From CAZFAT01 sp964517075 (GTDB lineage Bacteria; Acidobacteriota; Vicinamibacteria; Vicinamibacterales; SCN-69-37): a stretch of DNA of 8,196 nt. How positions within the stretch are numbered: the stretch's first letter is position 1; each line of letters opens with the position of its first letter. Position numbers and translations under genes: made by a program. The stretch is from NCBI GenBank assembly GCA_964517075.1, contig CAZFAT010000320.1, positions 1-8,196 on the forward strand. The letters run 5' to 3'. Positions 6,504 to 8,196 of this stretch are shown in pieces. A model generated the notes under the pieces. That model had not been told where the DNA came from. It searched no databases and saw nothing but the letters and a program-made list of their open reading frames with translations.

Positions 6504-8196
6504 CAAAAGACGAAGCGAATCCGGAAATCGAGGGCGAGCGTGCGGTCCTCGTTGCGCGAGAGCACCCAGGAAATGCGGTCGTTCTGGTCGTACTCGAGCA
6601 CCAGGACTTCGTCCTGGGTCGCGAGCGTCCGCGAGTAGGTCAGATACACGCGGTTCGAGATGCGTTTTCCAAGTGTGACCCGCGCCGAGGGATTGAGCTG
6701 GCGCAGCGCGTCGCTGTTCTGGAGAAACGGCGTGATCTGCACCGTGTCGAGGAATGGAAGCGTCCGCTGGGCCACGCTGCCTACGCGCGAGGAGACTGGG
6801 CTGGCGATGAGCTGCGCCGCCAGCGTCTGCATGAGCCGCGCCTGTGACTCTTGGGGGGACAGCAGTCCGCGCAACTCCGCGGTGTCCACATCGGGCGTGC
6901 CACCAACGAGCAGCGTCACGATGTCGACGACCGGCAGGCTCGGGTCGGACTCGAGCTGGTAACTGAGTCGGCCGAATGTACCGGTAACGCGCAGATCAAT
7001 CCGGTACGTCTGGCCCGCGACACGAGGCCGAGTCGTTGCGGAGAGGTCAAAGAAGGGATCAAGGGACGTGGCGTTCACGAACTCGATCCTGCCGGTGTTC
7101 AGGAAGTAGCGGTTACCGCTGACGAGGACTTCCCCTCCGAGAATCTCGACGGCTCCGGTGATCGACGGCCGCTGCACGGTGCCCCCGACATGGAGATCAG
7201 CCGCCCCCCAGATCTCGGCCGTGCCGTCCGCCCGATCGATGAGGGTGGTCCGCGGCACGTTGACCTGAATGCTCAACGCCACCGGAAGGCCGCCCGGATC
7301 CGTGTCGATGGGCAGCGCCTCGACCGGCCCGATCGCACCGCCAGCCGTCAGCGCCGCGAGCGCCGACTCCGCGCCGGCCGAGCCCACATAGATCGTTCGC
7401 AGCACGTTCACGTTGCCGGTCAGCCGAGGCGCCGTCATCGGGCCCTCGAAGCGCAAATCCATGTCGACCGTCGAGCGGAAACCCTCCGGAAACCGCAGAA
7501 TCATGGACCGCCCGGTGGCGGTCACGTCGTATTCCGACAGGCGGTAGCCATCCAGCAGGATCTGGCCGCCAAAGTCGACGTTGCCATTGCCAATGCGGCC
7601 GGAGAGATCGTCGAAGCTGATGTTGCCGCCCTCGAAGCGGATGTTGCCGTTCAAGGCCTCGAGGCTGTGGGGCGACGCCAGCGGCCGCAGCCGCGCGTCC
7701 GCCAGTGTCGCCGACCCGGTCAGCCGTGGACTGTCGAATGTGCCACTCAGACTGGCGTTCAACGTCGCGGCGCCCGACGCGTTGATGTCGCGGAAGAACA
7801 GCTGCAGGATCGCGAGGTTGGCCTGGCCGGACGTCGAGAAATCGAACTGGCGTTCGGTCAGGTCGGCCTGGCCGCGCAGCTCCAGACCCGTACCGGCGCC
7901 GCGCAGCCGGAACCGGCCCAGCCGGAACGTCTCGTCGGCCAGCGTCAGGTCGATCACGCCGTCGTTGCGCAGCTCGTAGTCGAAGAGGGTGAGGATGGCC
8001 TCCTCCAAGTCGACGTCCACCGTCAGCCGCCGTGTTTCCGCCAGTGGTCCGCGCACGACCAGGCCGCCGCTCACGATCGCTCGCGTGTAGGGCGACATCT
8101 CCGGCAGCACGAACTTGAGGTACGGATCGATGGACGTCTGCTGAAAGCGCAGCCTGAGATCCGCCGTCATCGGATCGTCGAGCGCGATCGTGCCGG
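6503..8196 (-). CDS. tamB: TamB-domain (DUF490) translocation/assembly protein, C-terminal part (5' end outside window)
   Basis: The frame is open through the right edge, so 563 C-terminal residues are visible; the ATG at 8170 is probably internal, since the frame upstream reads GTIALDDP. Numbering here starts at that Met. TamB proteins are anchored in the inner membrane, span the periplasm as a long hydrophobic beta-groove and work with an Omp85 partner; recent work links them to phospholipid transport to the outer membrane. Visible signs are AsmA/TamB-type strand repeats (GTFDSPRLTGSATL from 143, GPMTAPRLTGNVNV from 243, GTVQRPSITGAVEI from 330), then the conserved C-terminal segment LSYQLESDPSLPVVDIVTLL (402-421) with GGTPDVD, a helical stretch (431-455), and closing strands ending in a terminal Phe. 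TamB proteins usually exceed 1,000 residues, so about half is probably missing. Its stop overlaps the Omp85 start (TGATG), showing they form one operon. Confidence 0.92.
   Translation of the reverse strand, partial: GTIALDDPMTADLRLRFQQTSIDPYLKFVLPEMSPYTRAIVSGGLVVRGPLAETRRLTVDVDLEEAILTLFDYELRNDGVIDLTLADETFRLGRFRLRGAGTGLELRGQADLTERQFDFSTSGQANLAILQLFFRDINASGAATLNASLSGTFDSPRLTGSATLADARLRPLASPHSLEALNGNIRFEGGNISFDDLSGRIGNGNVDFGGQILLDGYRLSEYDVTATGRSMILRFPEGFRSTVDMDLRFEGPMTAPRLTGNVNVLRTIYVGSAGAESALAALTAGGAIGPVEALPIDTDPGGLPVALSIQVNVPRTTLIDRADGTAEIWGAADLHVGGTVQRPSITGAVEILGGEVLVSGNRYFLNTGRIEFVNATSLDPFFDLSATTRPRVAGQTYRIDLRVTGTFGRLSYQLESDPSLPVVDIVTLLVGGTPDVDTAELRGLLSPQESQARLMQTLAAQLIASPVSSRVGSVAQRTLPFLDTVQITPFLQNSDALRQLNPSARVTLGKRISNRVYLTYSRTLATQDEVLVLEYDQNDRISWVLSRNEDRTLALDFRIRFVF

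Noticed and set aside
4983..6638. Long plus-strand open frame (551 residues) across the Omp85 POTRA region and the end of tamB
   Set aside because: It is antisense to a recognisable Omp85 protein, crosses the real gene junction, and shows no signal peptide, domain or ribosome-binding site.
1..8196. CRISPR arrays, tRNA or rRNA genes, insertion sequences, riboswitches and sigma-70 promoters
   Set aside because: No regularly spaced repeats, cloverleaf-like or rRNA-like segments, transposase motifs or terminal inverted repeats were seen, and there is no intergenic DNA to hold a leader or promoter.

Overview
This window is 8.2 kb of very GC-rich DNA (roughly two thirds G+C by eye) that is coding from edge to edge: six genes in two convergent groups, with no intergenic base that I can find. 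It comes from a diderm (Gram-negative-type) bacterium, because half of it encodes outer-membrane assembly proteins (TamB-like, Omp85/BamA-TamA-like, SurA-N-like). High GC, a TamB-Omp85-SurA-like gene order and an Omp85 protein with about seven POTRA repeats would fit Acidobacteriota (for example Vicinamibacteria) or a relative. That assignment is inference and not certain.

Plus strand, 1-2982: three consecutive GT4-type (GT-B fold) glycosyltransferases, the first truncated by the window edge. They are joined by an ATGA overlap (428-431) and a TGATG overlap (1700-1704), so they are almost certainly one translationally coupled operon. It probably builds a surface polysaccharide or another glycoconjugate. 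The sugars and the polymer cannot be read from the sequence.

Minus strand, 8196-2983: transcription enters from the right edge through the C-terminal part of a TamB-domain protein, then a 1006-residue Omp85 protein with seven POTRA repeats and a 16-strand-type barrel, then a 166-residue exported SurA N-domain-like protein without a PPIase domain. Both junctions are TGATG overlaps. The last gene has a strong GGGGAGG ribosome-binding site built from the final codons of the Omp85 gene. The set reads as an outer-membrane biogenesis module: TamB as periplasm-spanning lipid or protein conduit, the Omp85 barrel as insertase or partner, and the small SurA-like protein as a possible dedicated chaperone.

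The two operons meet tail to tail with stop codons directly abutting (TGA 2980-2982, TAA as TTA 2983-2985). The only candidate structure there is a weak hairpin inside the last codons of the third glycosyltransferase. No tRNA, rRNA, mobile element, CRISPR array or recognisable promoter was found. The most unusual points are the zero-gap organisation, the seven-POTRA Omp85, the PPIase-less SurA-like partner, a cysteine cluster in the second glycosyltransferase and a tandem 8-residue repeat in a predicted Omp85 loop.
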